Source: a virus. Taken from it: a stretch of 64,000 nt of DNA. The notes under the pieces are model-generated. The model was not told the origin of the DNA. It saw only the letters and a program-made list of their open reading frames with translations, and did not search any database. Position 1 is the stretch's first letter. Each line of letters starts with the position of its first letter. The position numbers and the translations under genes were made by a program. The stretch covers positions 1 through 64,000 of IMG/VR virus record IMGVR_UViG_3300046534_001281. One strand, 5' to 3'. Below, in pieces: positions 15,653-23,971 of the stretch.

Positions 15653-17095
15653 ATGAACAATATAATTTTACAGACCGACTCCTATAAACTAGGTGGACAT
15701 TGGAACATGCTCATCGAAGGGACCACTAAAGCTTATGGTTACGGGGAATGTCGTTTGGGTTCTAAATATCCATTTTCAATTTTTTTCGGACTCCAAGCCA
15801 TTATACAAGAACATCTTGCTGGTGTGGTAGTCGAACAATGGATGTTGGAAGAAGCTAAAGAAATTTCTCTGCATCATTTAGGGAGAGAAGAAGCTCTCAA
15901 TATTAAAGGATGGCAACGAATTATCGATGTTCATGGAGGCAAACTACCTATCAAAATTAAAGCAGTTGCGGAAGGAATGAAAGTTCCTGTAGGAAATGCT
16001 CTTTTTGTTATCGAATCAACTGATGACGAATTGCCTTGGATTGGTCAATATGTCGAAGGACTTATTATGAAATTCTGGTATCCAACTACTGTTTGCACCC
16101 AGAGTTACCTCACGGTAGAAATTGCCAAAAAGTATCAAGACCTCACATCGGATTTGGTTGACTTCCACAAGTTTATGATTCATGACTTCGGCTATCGTTC
16201 CGCAACATGCGAGAATGCTGCTGAGATTGGCGGAGGGGCGCATTTGGTTAATTCTTTAGGGACTGACACTGTTCCAGCTCTAAAGTGGCTCAAAACTCAC
16301 TACAAGGCCGAATATAATGAAATTGGCTTTTCGGTTCCAGCCACGGAACATTTCATTGCAACTTCGTTTGGTGATGGGGGAGGTGAAACTGATTATGTCA
16401 AGTCGATGTTAGATAAGTATCCTGACGGAATTTTATCTTTGGTATCTGATAGTTATGGAATCGAGAATTTTGTGACAAATGTGATTGGTGGTCTTAAATA
16501 TGAAATCAGCAAGAGGCGGGAGGATAGTGACAATGAAATGACAGCATTAGTTATTCGACCAGACTCGCCTAGATTTGAAGGGGATACACACGAAGATCAG
16601 GTTTTGTGGATCATTAAAGAACTTGGTAAAATCTTCGGATACGAAACTAACTCTAAGGGTTATAGATGCCTACCCCCATTTATCAAATGTCTTGATGGAG
16701 ACGGGATTGCTTTTGAGGAGGTGGAAAATATCTACAAAATGTTAGCCGACAATGGTTGGTCTAGCCAAAACTGTTTACTTGGCCAAGGCTCTGGGCTACT
16801 CAACGACTGTGTAAGGGATACTCAAAGAGTTGCTATTAAATGTTCTGCTCAAATTCGCAATGGAGAACTACTTAATATTCAAAAGAATCCGTCAGACAAA
16901 ACTAAAGCTAGCAAGACCGGATTGCTGAAGTTGGTTAAAATGACCGATGATGAGGGTGTTATGGGGTATCACACCATCAACCAGCTTCACCCATTATACC
17001 ACGACCTTCGAGATGAAATGTTACCCATTTTTGTAAACGGAGAACTGGTCAAGGAATATACTCTCCAAGAAGTTAGAAATAATACTAATTTGTAA
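15653..17095 (+). CDS. nadV: Nicotinamide phosphoribosyltransferase (NAMPT/NadV)
   Basis: 480 aa, the usual length. QTDSYKLGGHWNM at the N-terminus is the NAMPT opening. HDFGYRSATCENAAEIGG, SFGDGGGE, SLVSDSYGIENF, VIRPDSPRFEGD and GQGSGLLNDCVRDTQ are all conserved active-site blocks of the family. It makes nicotinamide mononucleotide from nicotinamide and PRPP. A probable NMN adenylyltransferase follows 2 kb downstream, so the two would rebuild NAD+ from nicotinamide, a known phage answer to NAD-depleting defence. The promoter obeys the early rule. Confidence 0.92.
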   Translation: MNNIILQTDSYKLGGHWNMLIEGTTKAYGYGECRLGSKYPFSIFFGLQAIIQEHLAGVVVEQWMLEEAKEISLHHLGREEALNIKGWQRIIDVHGGKLPIKIKAVAEGMKVPVGNALFVIESTDDELPWIGQYVEGLIMKFWYPTTVCTQSYLTVEIAKKYQDLTSDLVDFHKFMIHDFGYRSATCENAAEIGGGAHLVNSLGTDTVPALKWLKTHYKAEYNEIGFSVPATEHFIATSFGDGGGETDYVKSMLDKYPDGILSLVSDSYGIENFVTNVIGGLKYEISKRREDSDNEMTALVIRPDSPRFEGDTHEDQVLWIIKELGKIFGYETNSKGYRCLPPFIKCLDGDGIAFEEVENIYKMLADNGWSSQNCLLGQGSGLLNDCVRDTQRVAIKCSAQIRNGELLNIQKNPSDKTKASKTGLLKLVKMTDDEGVMGYHTINQLHPLYHDLRDEMLPIFVNGELVKEYTLQEVRNNTNL

Positions 17096-18286
17096 TTAAA
17101 ATTTAACATATTCGGAAATATTAATATCGAATAATTCTGTAGACCATCGACGATAAATCCTATGCTCTTTAAATTCCTCTAGAAGTTCTTGCTCTTTCGT
17201 GTAGCAATTAAATAAGGTATTAGGTAATTCCTTTATGATTCGTATAGTTTTTATTTGACCTTTGGACTTGCTTCTAAGTTCGCATAAACGTTCATGAGCG
17301 GATTTAGTGGTTATACCTACTTTATAGTAGTGCCCCTCGTTAATTTCTAATAAATATAAAAATGATTCTATATCGTGTTTATCTGGATATTGCTCAAAAA
17401 ATAATTCATTATACCCACCACAGTAAGAACCCGATCTATTCTTTTCCACTAAGCTGCATTTTGGACATATTTGTGTTAGGTGTTTCTCCGCAGATTTTGT
17501 ATACAAACCATGTTCAGGGCATTTAACATCTATTTTGGAATCACAATTTTTATAATATAGATTATTGTAATCAGGAAAATTGTAATCGCGATCTTTATGT
17601 ATAGACTCTAATTCAGATTTTAAAGTTGTCCAAGGTTTTCTAAATTTGCGAGATACAAACTCTTTAGAACATTCACCACACCCAGTTTTAGATGTTAAGT
17701 GATTTCGGGCTATTTGTAGTGAAGAGCCATGCTCAGGGCATATAACTTCAACACTACTATCTACCTGATCGTTGAAGTGTAATATGTTATAACTAAATAC
17801 ATTTTTAAACTTTTTCTTAGCTTTCTCTAAAAACACATTTTTAGTAATCCTAACTCTAGGTTTCTTTTTTATTTTAGGTTTTGTAGAACACTTCCGACCG
17901 CATTGGGTGCATCCAAAAGCGTTCGGGGATAAATGTTTGTCAGGTGTTTGTTCAAACCAACCATGAATAGGGCAGTTAATTTTTATTTTAGTTTTATGGT
18001 TGAAAAAACTTTCGATATCATATTCATACTTCGTATCATATTTATTTCTGGCTTTTCGTAAGAACTTTTCCTTTCTAACATTCCTATATTTTTCCTTCAC
18101 ACACTCACCACAACCAGTTTTCTCCAACAAATAACCAGTTACCGTATCGAAGCTCCCGTGAGTTTTACATAGTGCTGATGTTTTTTGGTTGCGATCAATA
18201 TATTGGAAATCACTCTCAAGACTAATAGAATCGCCAAACGTCTCGGTTATCCTTTGTAGGAACCACGGTGTGTCGAACTGCTTCAT
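17096..18286 (-). CDS. GIY-YIG-like endonuclease with four zinc-ribbon repeats (mobile)
   Basis: 396 aa. Four repeats of about 60 residues each carry C-x-x-H-G ... G-C-x-x-C (for example CKTHG...CGECV, CPIHG...CTQCG, CPEHG...CGECS, CPEHG...CPKC). The C-terminal about 90 residues, FLYLLEINEGHYYKVGITTKS, look like a GIY-YIG/T5orf172-type domain with Y-Y-K-V-G-I-T, then R and E residues. Such proteins behave as selfish or homing nucleases. It lies opposite its neighbours, between the two NAD-salvage genes, immediately after the NAMPT stop. Confidence 0.65.
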   Translation of the reverse strand: MKQFDTPWFLQRITETFGDSISLESDFQYIDRNQKTSALCKTHGSFDTVTGYLLEKTGCGECVKEKYRNVRKEKFLRKARNKYDTKYEYDIESFFNHKTKIKINCPIHGWFEQTPDKHLSPNAFGCTQCGRKCSTKPKIKKKPRVRITKNVFLEKAKKKFKNVFSYNILHFNDQVDSSVEVICPEHGSSLQIARNHLTSKTGCGECSKEFVSRKFRKPWTTLKSELESIHKDRDYNFPDYNNLYYKNCDSKIDVKCPEHGLYTKSAEKHLTQICPKCSLVEKNRSGSYCGGYNELFFEQYPDKHDIESFLYLLEINEGHYYKVGITTKSAHERLCELRSKSKGQIKTIRIIKELPNTLFNCYTKEQELLEEFKEHRIYRRWSTELFDINISEYVKF

Positions 18287-18358
18287 TATAATAGTAGTTA
18301 GTGACGGATAACCGTTTAACTTAAAACATCGGTCTCTGGTAAAACTTTAAGAAACAGG

Positions 18359-18387
18359 TTGACATACCCCGTCAAATAGGGTATGTT
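18359..18387 (+). promoter_or_regulatory. Promoter overlapped by an inverted repeat
   Basis: TTGACA, 17 bases, TATGTT. Arms GACATACCC and GGGTATGT flank a nine-base centre, so the palindrome covers both boxes, as in the early operator-type promoters but with a different sequence. Confidence 0.6.
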
Positions 18388-18393
18388 GACCTT

Positions 18394-18560
18394 AACAAAA
18401 AATGCGGTGTTCGCAAGTAGCGAGCCTCAACTGTCTCACATTTTGTTCTCTGGATCTAGAGTAACAATTGGGGAGATCTCTCACGGAACTTTGTGGAGCT
18501 AATGAAAAAGCAGATGCAAAAGGAAATGAGATGGGTTAGGAGTTAATGATTAGAGAATCT
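18394..18560 (+). ncRNA. Putative structured RNA downstream of a dedicated promoter
   Basis: The 375-base gap between 18286 and 18662 has no convincing gene. From the promoter's expected start, AACAAAAAATG (18394-18404) can pair with CATTTTGTT (18439-18447) around an inner TCGC/GCGA hairpin (18411-18423), and further short palindromes follow (GAGATCTC at about 18473). A 20-codon frame starting at 18402 is possible but unsupported. The remainder to 18661 shows nothing I can assign. Confidence 0.4.
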
Positions 18561-18661
18561 GGATGTTAAAATTTCAACACACCAGATTGGAATGATTGTC
18601 AGTAAATAACCACCTTGGTCGGATGAACTAAAAACATCCCATCGCGCCAATTTCAAATAAC

Positions 18662-18997
18662 ATGAATGAATTTCAAAAGCGGTATACCGTCCTTAGAAAA
18701 AACCTTGAAACAGGTATAGTCGAAGGACATCTAGGAAAGCCGTATTATACATGGTCTCAACATCATTTGTATTTCCATACAAAAAAGTCAATTAACTACT
18801 CATCCAAAAACATGGGGCAGTTCCTACGGTCTGACATTTATTGGTATGAGCAAAAAGAAAAAGCCGAACAAGGAAAATTGACACACAAATATTTCGCTGT
18901 TCGATTGAACTCTAAAAATTGTCCGATCAAAACGACCGCAAATATTGGTCAAAATAGAGATCCATATAATAAGATGCTCCGATTTGAACTAAAATGA
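18662..18997 (+). CDS. Hypothetical 111-aa protein
   Basis: Basic and rich in Tyr/His/Trp (YYTWSQHHLYFHTKKS, SDIYWYEQKEKAE). It stands between the structured gap and the NMNAT gene. No family recognised. Confidence 0.6.
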   Translation: MNEFQKRYTVLRKNLETGIVEGHLGKPYYTWSQHHLYFHTKKSINYSSKNMGQFLRSDIYWYEQKEKAEQGKLTHKYFAVRLNSKNCPIKTTANIGQNRDPYNKMLRFELK

Positions 18998-19086
18998 AAA
19001 ATTTCATCAAAGAAGTCATCCTAGCTGGATGTGGGGTATCTAGTCACCTATGTTGATAAACAATTCTGTTTCAGAAAAACTATAAT

Positions 19087-20058
19087 ATGAAAAACATAAT
19101 TCCTGAAGGAAAGAAAGTCCGAGTTGTTGCACTCGGTTGTGGTTCTAAAATCCCAGAACTGCTTATGGGTGAAGGTTCCAGTGCATGGCTTCATTCTATT
19201 GAAATCTTGTATGATTATGATTCGATTGCAGATTTTATACCCAATTTTAATTCCAAAGCAGAATTGGACGGGTTTGTTGATGAAACAGGTTTCAAAATTG
19301 TTAGTTCCGAATTTGCGTCTTATACTATGGAGGCTAAAAACTTCGATAAGGACGAAGATGTCATAACTTTTGTATTCACTGCTGCTCTAGGTTATAAAGG
19401 ACAAAGAGATGGGCGGGTTAATCAGTTTTGCGTCAGCACCAGCGAAGGCATTGAAGAGGAAGTTATTTTGGATTCGAGTTTGTCAAGAGATAAACAAGAA
19501 CAAGAAGTGGCCAACTATATATTGAACTACTTCCTGATAGAGAAAACTAAAGTCATTTTTGCTGGCAGTTTCAATCCTTGGCACGAGGGTCACCAGACTA
19601 TTCTAGATTCCCTCGGTAGTGACTCTAAGGCTTCCAATAGTCCCGTTGTAATTGATATCTCGGGAGAACACCCAGAAAAGGGTGTAATCGACCAGAAAGA
19701 GATTCAGGAAAGAATTAATATTATCGAATCGGTTGAAACTGATACCGAATTTATGATTGTCCAAAGTGATGCTCCAAAATTTATTGACAAGTATCATTTC
19801 CACCAACCGCCAGAGGAATTTGGGTTTAAAGTGTTGATCGTATTTGTAATTGGATATGATGTCTGGGAAAAATACAGAAAGTCTTTCGAGAAAGAATTTG
19901 AAGGAATTGATGGCGCAAGCTTCTTGGTCTTCAATCGTTACACCAACTCCAGAAAGATCGCACCTTCCCCTATCCTCCACCCTGCCAGCTTTAAGAAGCA
20001 ATTCTCTGAAGAGTTGTTGAACATTAGCTCAACTCAAATCCGAGATAAAAATGAATAG
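19087..20058 (+). CDS. Bifunctional CinA/PncC-like and NMN adenylyltransferase protein
   Basis: 323 aa. The C-terminal half has VIFAGSFNPWHEGHQ (about residues 157-171), the nucleotidyltransferase G-x-F-x-P-x-H-x-G-H motif, and ends with ISSTQIRDK, the ISSTxxR motif of NMN adenylyltransferases. The N-terminal half (ALGCGSKIPELLMGEGSSAWLHS, FTAALGYKG) resembles the CinA C-terminal/PncC nucleotide amidohydrolase fold, a fusion also known from other NMNATs. With the NAMPT upstream it completes nicotinamide to NAD+. Confidence 0.75.
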   Translation: MKNIIPEGKKVRVVALGCGSKIPELLMGEGSSAWLHSIEILYDYDSIADFIPNFNSKAELDGFVDETGFKIVSSEFASYTMEAKNFDKDEDVITFVFTAALGYKGQRDGRVNQFCVSTSEGIEEEVILDSSLSRDKQEQEVANYILNYFLIEKTKVIFAGSFNPWHEGHQTILDSLGSDSKASNSPVVIDISGEHPEKGVIDQKEIQERINIIESVETDTEFMIVQSDAPKFIDKYHFHQPPEEFGFKVLIVFVIGYDVWEKYRKSFEKEFEGIDGASFLVFNRYTNSRKIAPSPILHPASFKKQFSEELLNISSTQIRDKNE

Positions 20059-20350
20059 TAACAAAGAATGGAAACCTGATTACACTATCACACCTAGAAG
20101 AATTGTATGCGCGGCGATGTCCAAAGAGGGACGTATCGTAACAGGAGCAAGACACTTTGATAAGGTTATGCGGAATCAAATGGAGGCTTCGGAAGGAGTC
20201 AAGTGGTGGAAAGATTGCGAACAAGGCTTTATCGACCAGTTTGGTGACTTTTTAAATCGAGATGAAGCTTGGATTGTTGCCGAAGAACAGGAACAAATTA
20301 GGCGAGATGTAGGCACTACCGGACATCTCTATAGCGAAAACTTATATTAG
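20051..20350 (+). CDS. Conserved phage hypothetical protein (99 aa)
   Basis: Overlaps the NMNAT stop by eight bases. RRIVCAAMSKEGRIVTGARHFD followed by EQGFIDQFGDFLNRDEAWIVAEEQEQI matches a conserved small phage family in which 'I-V-C-A-A' and 'Q-G-F-I-D-Q-x-G-x-F' are characteristic. Function unknown. Confidence 0.7.
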   Translation: MNSNKEWKPDYTITPRRIVCAAMSKEGRIVTGARHFDKVMRNQMEASEGVKWWKDCEQGFIDQFGDFLNRDEAWIVAEEQEQIRRDVGTTGHLYSENLY

Positions 20351-20377
20351 AAAGATTAACAAAAGACGAAAAAATAT

Positions 20378-20905
20378 ATGACAAAACCAAAATTTAATAA
20401 TACAGAAAACCCTTGCTTCACCTCCAAAGAAACTGGGAAAAAATTCTGGCACTCCCGCTCAATGGCGGTTTGTATCAGATTCCGAATCAAAACCAAAGAA
20501 GGTGTGTTCAAGCACCTTGTTACTAAAAGAGGAGACGGCGTTAGCAATACCGGTAAGTTCTGTTTCCCGTGTGGTTATTTGGATTTCTCGGAAACTCTAT
20601 TACAAGCCGCCCAACGAGAACTCTTTGAAGAGGCTGGAATTTTTATTGACGACCCTTCAAATTTGAAGCTATATGAAGTTATGGATACACCTAAAAGAGA
20701 TGAACTACAAAACGTAACATTTCATTACGATGTTCTTGTTTCGGATAAAGGTGGTGTATTGTTGGATACGTATAGCCAATTTGTGGAACAACATATTAAA
20801 GCACATCAAAGCGAAGGAGAAGTCACCAAAGCTATGTTTGTCGAAAGTCCTGATGGCTTGGATATGGCATTTAACCACCAAGACAGATTCAAAACTACCC
20901 AATAA
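20378..20905 (+). CDS. Nudix hydrolase
   Basis: 175 aa with a full Nudix box, GYLDFSETLLQAAQRELFEEAG (about residues 67-88), matching G-x5-E-x7-R-E-x-x-E-E-x-G. Nudix enzymes cleave nucleoside diphosphate derivatives. Its place after the NAD genes suggests an NAD-related or nucleotide-sanitising role, similar to NadM-Nudix pairs. A short leader, no Shine-Dalgarno. Confidence 0.85.
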   Translation: MTKPKFNNTENPCFTSKETGKKFWHSRSMAVCIRFRIKTKEGVFKHLVTKRGDGVSNTGKFCFPCGYLDFSETLLQAAQRELFEEAGIFIDDPSNLKLYEVMDTPKRDELQNVTFHYDVLVSDKGGVLLDTYSQFVEQHIKAHQSEGEVTKAMFVESPDGLDMAFNHQDRFKTTQ

Positions 20906-20906
20906 A

Positions 20907-21110
20907 ATGTTTATTTATATAAAAACCATATTCTTCTTTATATTGTTCCTCATAGCTCTCCCTTGGATCACTACGCGGGACATTATAACAGGGGATATAA
21001 AAATAAACTTGGAAAATAACAACACAGGAGCAAATAGTCTATATCTGACTTGTGTTTTTAGTTTAGTTATTCAGATTATTGTTATTGGTTTCTTAATTCG
21101 GTTATACTAG
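20907..21110 (+). CDS. Small membrane protein with two transmembrane segments (67 aa)
   Basis: ATG one base after the Nudix stop. Hydrophobic segments at residues 2-22 (FIYIKTIFFFILFLIALPWI) and about 46-64. The loop is polar. Its 3' end overlaps the convergent portal gene by four bases. Function unknown. Confidence 0.65.
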   Translation: MFIYIKTIFFFILFLIALPWITTRDIITGDIKINLENNNTGANSLYLTCVFSLVIQIIVIGFLIRLY

Positions 21111-23170
21111 ATTTCTTCTTCCTCTCCCTCGGGTGTTGGAGGAGCGGGTTCAGGCTCCAATCCTTCAGGCGGAACATCTTCAACAGGCTCTTCACCGAGA
21201 TCATCTAAAGCACCACCCGCATCTCCGAATTCGCCGACATCACCACCCCCACCGACACCCGAAGGTAAAGCAGAGCCACCACCCCCGACAGAACCCCCAT
21301 CAGCAGGGATACCCGCTTCTGCTTGAGCATCTGCTCTGAAGTTTGGACCACCTTCTTCGATATTGGTAAGTTCCCATAATTGAGCCGCTTCAATCTTTTT
21401 CCACTCATGGTTGGCTCTGATTTCGTTATCAGTCCAGCCAAGTTCTCTTTTGGCTAAGAACCAGAATGAGAATTGGGGATTTGAAATCAAAGCATTGAAG
21501 TTTTCTTGTTTAATACTTCTGAGTTGTTGCTCACGAAGTGCAAGAAAATTCGTAGGTAGGCTGAAACGAACTTTGATATCATTTTCTTTTAACTCAAATT
21601 GGCTCCAATAACTCATACCAAGAATCTTTTGGATATCGTCATCCGACTCTCCCGATTCTCTCAACTTCGGGGCATAAACTTGGTAGTGATAATTGCTCTC
21701 CACAAGTTTAATATGCTCTTCAAATAATTTGGCGGGATCTTCCAAATTAGGTTGACTCAATACCTCTCCTTTTTGGTTTGCCTCCATTATTAGGCTGTTT
21801 TGACAAGACTCGTTGTGTAGCTTTAAACCCTTAAGTTTTAAATGGGTTATCAAACTTTTTTTAATAGCATATGCAAACTTTTTCTGGACAGACTCAATTC
21901 TTTCGGCAAACGCCAATTCCTGCATCGTAATAGTTGTCCCGTCACTTTGTGCTGCATCGGGATTTAGTCTGGTAATAGGGACATGCATCGATGAATAAAC
22001 TTTTTGGTGGAAGTGATCTAACATACCGTTAAACCCCGAACCGAAAGCAGTAGAACCCGCTAAACGAGTAACAGAAGCTGCATTCCCATCCGATTTAGTG
22101 GGTATGTAAATATCCTCGGTAATACCCATTGGGTTGGTTTTCTCTGTAATAACACCAGTTGCATCAACACCCTTATTTTTTTTGTGGGCGTTCATAATAT
22201 TCTGCATGTAACGCTCTTCCGAGGGTCCGTCCATGTCTCCTGTAGGGATATTCCATAGAAGCCTCTCAGGGGCATTTACGAGAGCATTAATAACGATTGC
22301 ATCTTCGATCAAGGAAAGTTTTCTTTGTGCTTTCTGGCCTTTAAGGATATAAGGTATAACAAATTGACCATCTACATCCCATTCACCAGAGTTACAATAG
22401 GTAACCTGACTACGTGCCATAGGGATACTATCAAAAGAAGTAGTGGCTTGTTGCTTTCTCCTTTGATTACCTACCATATCATTGGCCGCATGTAAATCCG
22501 CATTGTTAGGCTTCCTTAACCAGAAAGCCTCGATTTCTTGGTTGTAGAAGTTTCTAAAAATTGGATCGACATTTTCTTGCGGAATTGCTTTGAAATCTAA
22601 AATACCCAACTCAGGTTTCTGGATAGAAAAAACGTTTTCAAAAGCCAATTCACCAGTGGTCACAAATTCAGTAAAATACTGCTGACCTTTCATATCAAGT
22701 TCGAAGAAGTCAACAATCTTTTGTAATTCTTTATTAATAATGTCCACAACCTTATCGTCGTAATCACCCTCAAGCTCAACAACGATAGGTTTTTCTTCAT
22801 GGGAAGATGCCAAACAAGAAATCGCAATTTCATGAACACAGCCTTCAATTTCTTGTTCTTTACCGAGTTCTCTATAATCGGTAATTCTTTGTTGTTTTTG
22901 ATTATTGAGGTTGAAACTCATCATCTGGCGAAATGACTTATCAGTCCAAATTGCCATAGTTGTTTTGTTACCGTCCTTACCTTTTAAGAATTCGGGGGTA
23001 ACGGTGGAAACTGCCAGCTTATCAGTCTTGCGCGATCTACTGTCACCAACTGCATCAATTATAGAAGCCTTTCTAATTGCCTTATCTAATTCGGCAGTTT
23101 TGGAAGGATCATTCGACTCGTTGTGTTCTGTTTTTTCACCACCGGAGTGTAAATTAAAGAAGTTGGGCAT
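21107..23170 (-). CDS. Portal vertex protein, T4 gp20-like
   Basis: 687 aa (T4 gp20 is 524). The middle matches gp20-family sequence: QEIEGCVHEI, DFFELDMKGQQYFTEFVTTGELAFE, LSLIEDAIVINALVNAPERLLWNI, IPTKSDGNAASVTRLAG, DHFHQKVYSSMHVPITRL, and ERIESVQKKFAYAIKKSLI. It forms the dodecameric DNA entry ring. The extra length is mainly a C-terminal tail of about 100 residues rich in Gly, Pro and Glu. Neighbouring protease, scaffold and capsid genes confirm the head module. Confidence 0.9.
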   Translation of the reverse strand: MPNFFNLHSGGEKTEHNESNDPSKTAELDKAIRKASIIDAVGDSRSRKTDKLAVSTVTPEFLKGKDGNKTTMAIWTDKSFRQMMSFNLNNQKQQRITDYRELGKEQEIEGCVHEIAISCLASSHEEKPIVVELEGDYDDKVVDIINKELQKIVDFFELDMKGQQYFTEFVTTGELAFENVFSIQKPELGILDFKAIPQENVDPIFRNFYNQEIEAFWLRKPNNADLHAANDMVGNQRRKQQATTSFDSIPMARSQVTYCNSGEWDVDGQFVIPYILKGQKAQRKLSLIEDAIVINALVNAPERLLWNIPTGDMDGPSEERYMQNIMNAHKKNKGVDATGVITEKTNPMGITEDIYIPTKSDGNAASVTRLAGSTAFGSGFNGMLDHFHQKVYSSMHVPITRLNPDAAQSDGTTITMQELAFAERIESVQKKFAYAIKKSLITHLKLKGLKLHNESCQNSLIMEANQKGEVLSQPNLEDPAKLFEEHIKLVESNYHYQVYAPKLRESGESDDDIQKILGMSYWSQFELKENDIKVRFSLPTNFLALREQQLRSIKQENFNALISNPQFSFWFLAKRELGWTDNEIRANHEWKKIEAAQLWELTNIEEGGPNFRADAQAEAGIPADGGSVGGGGSALPSGVGGGGDVGEFGDAGGALDDLGEEPVEDVPPEGLEPEPAPPTPEGEEEEI

Positions 23171-23175
23171 ATTGG

Positions 23176-23183
23176 TAATTATA
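23176..23183 (-). promoter_or_regulatory. Late promoter TATAATTA (minus strand)
   Basis: Five bases before the portal start on the minus strand. Confidence 0.5.
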
Positions 23184-23213
23184 AGGTTTTTGTGGTTTTT
23201 CTACTAATATTGC

Positions 23214-23221
23214 ATAATTAA
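23214..23221 (+). promoter_or_regulatory. Late promoter ATAATTAA
   Basis: Four bases before the protease ATG at 23226. Confidence 0.5.
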
Positions 23222-23225
23222 CTAT

Positions 23226-23900
23226 ATGGCTGATGCTTATAGATTGCTAATTGACACTCATTCTAATTCTTTTGTTGAACCTATTATGGAACAGGCGAAT
23301 AAAGATGAACCTAAAAAAATGTATCTAGAGGGGGTTTTTGCGGAAAGTGGTGTGAAAAATAAAAATGGACGTATTTACGATATCGAAGAGATGCGTAAAG
23401 ATGTTGAAAGATTTAATGTAGAGAAAGTTAAACAAGGTCGTTCGTGTAATGAAATGGAACATCCCAGCAATCCGTCGATTAATTATGAAAGAGTTTGTGA
23501 CAGGACGGTTGAGCTTAGAATGGAAAGCGACGGAACAGTATACGGTAAAGCTTTAATTTTAGATACGCCTATGGGTCGTTTAGAGAGAAGTTTGGTTGAC
23601 GGCGGGGTTCGTGTGGGTAAATCATCTAGAGCATTAGGCCAATTGACGGAGAAAGCTGACGGCAATCACGTAACAGGTATGCATATTGTTTGCCATGATT
23701 CTGTAGAAGATCCTAGCTGCATTAAAGCATTAGTAGATCCTCTAATGGAGAATAGAGAATGGATCATCGGTAGTGACGGAAATTATATGCCAATGGCTTT
23801 TGATAAATTGACTCAAGAACTTTCCACACTACCTAAACACAACAGGGAAGAATATTTCCTAGAATGTTTCCAAAATTTGATGAAGACCATCAAAGGTTAA
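23226..23900 (+). CDS. Prohead core protease, T4 gp21-like (peptidase S77)
   Basis: 224 aa, close to T4 gp21 (212). KNKNGRIYDIEEM (about residues 38-50) is the family's N-x-N-x-R-x-Y motif. CNEMEHPSNPSIN provides the catalytic His of the EHP motif, and GGVRVGKSSRALG the catalytic Ser. It cuts scaffold, capsid and internal proteins after (I/L)-x-E. Such sites are present in the capsid protein (I72-G-E74) and in the packaged protein candidates at 35.5-36.2 and 57-63 kb. Confidence 0.88.
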   Translation: MADAYRLLIDTHSNSFVEPIMEQANKDEPKKMYLEGVFAESGVKNKNGRIYDIEEMRKDVERFNVEKVKQGRSCNEMEHPSNPSINYERVCDRTVELRMESDGTVYGKALILDTPMGRLERSLVDGGVRVGKSSRALGQLTEKADGNHVTGMHIVCHDSVEDPSCIKALVDPLMENREWIIGSDGNYMPMAFDKLTQELSTLPKHNREEYFLECFQNLMKTIKG

Positions 23901-23901
23901 A

Positions 23902-23968
23902 ATGGCGCGATAACCAATTTTTTATAAAATCCCGCCATAATCGCGCCATTATGACGGGATTTTTGGCG
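23902..23968. terminator. Convergent terminator region with competing hairpins
   Basis: ATGGCGCGAT pairs with ATCGCGCCAT, while AAATCCCGCCATAAT pairs with ATTATGACGGGATTT. The two structures share bases, so only one can form at a time. It lies between the protease and the minus-strand gp15-like gene. Confidence 0.8.
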
Positions 23969-23971
23969 CGA

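Noticed and set aside
18994-19056. 20-codon frame MKNFIKEVILAGCGVSSHLC with a lipobox-like end
   Set aside because: Too short for a signal peptide with a mature part, and no promoter; probably chance.
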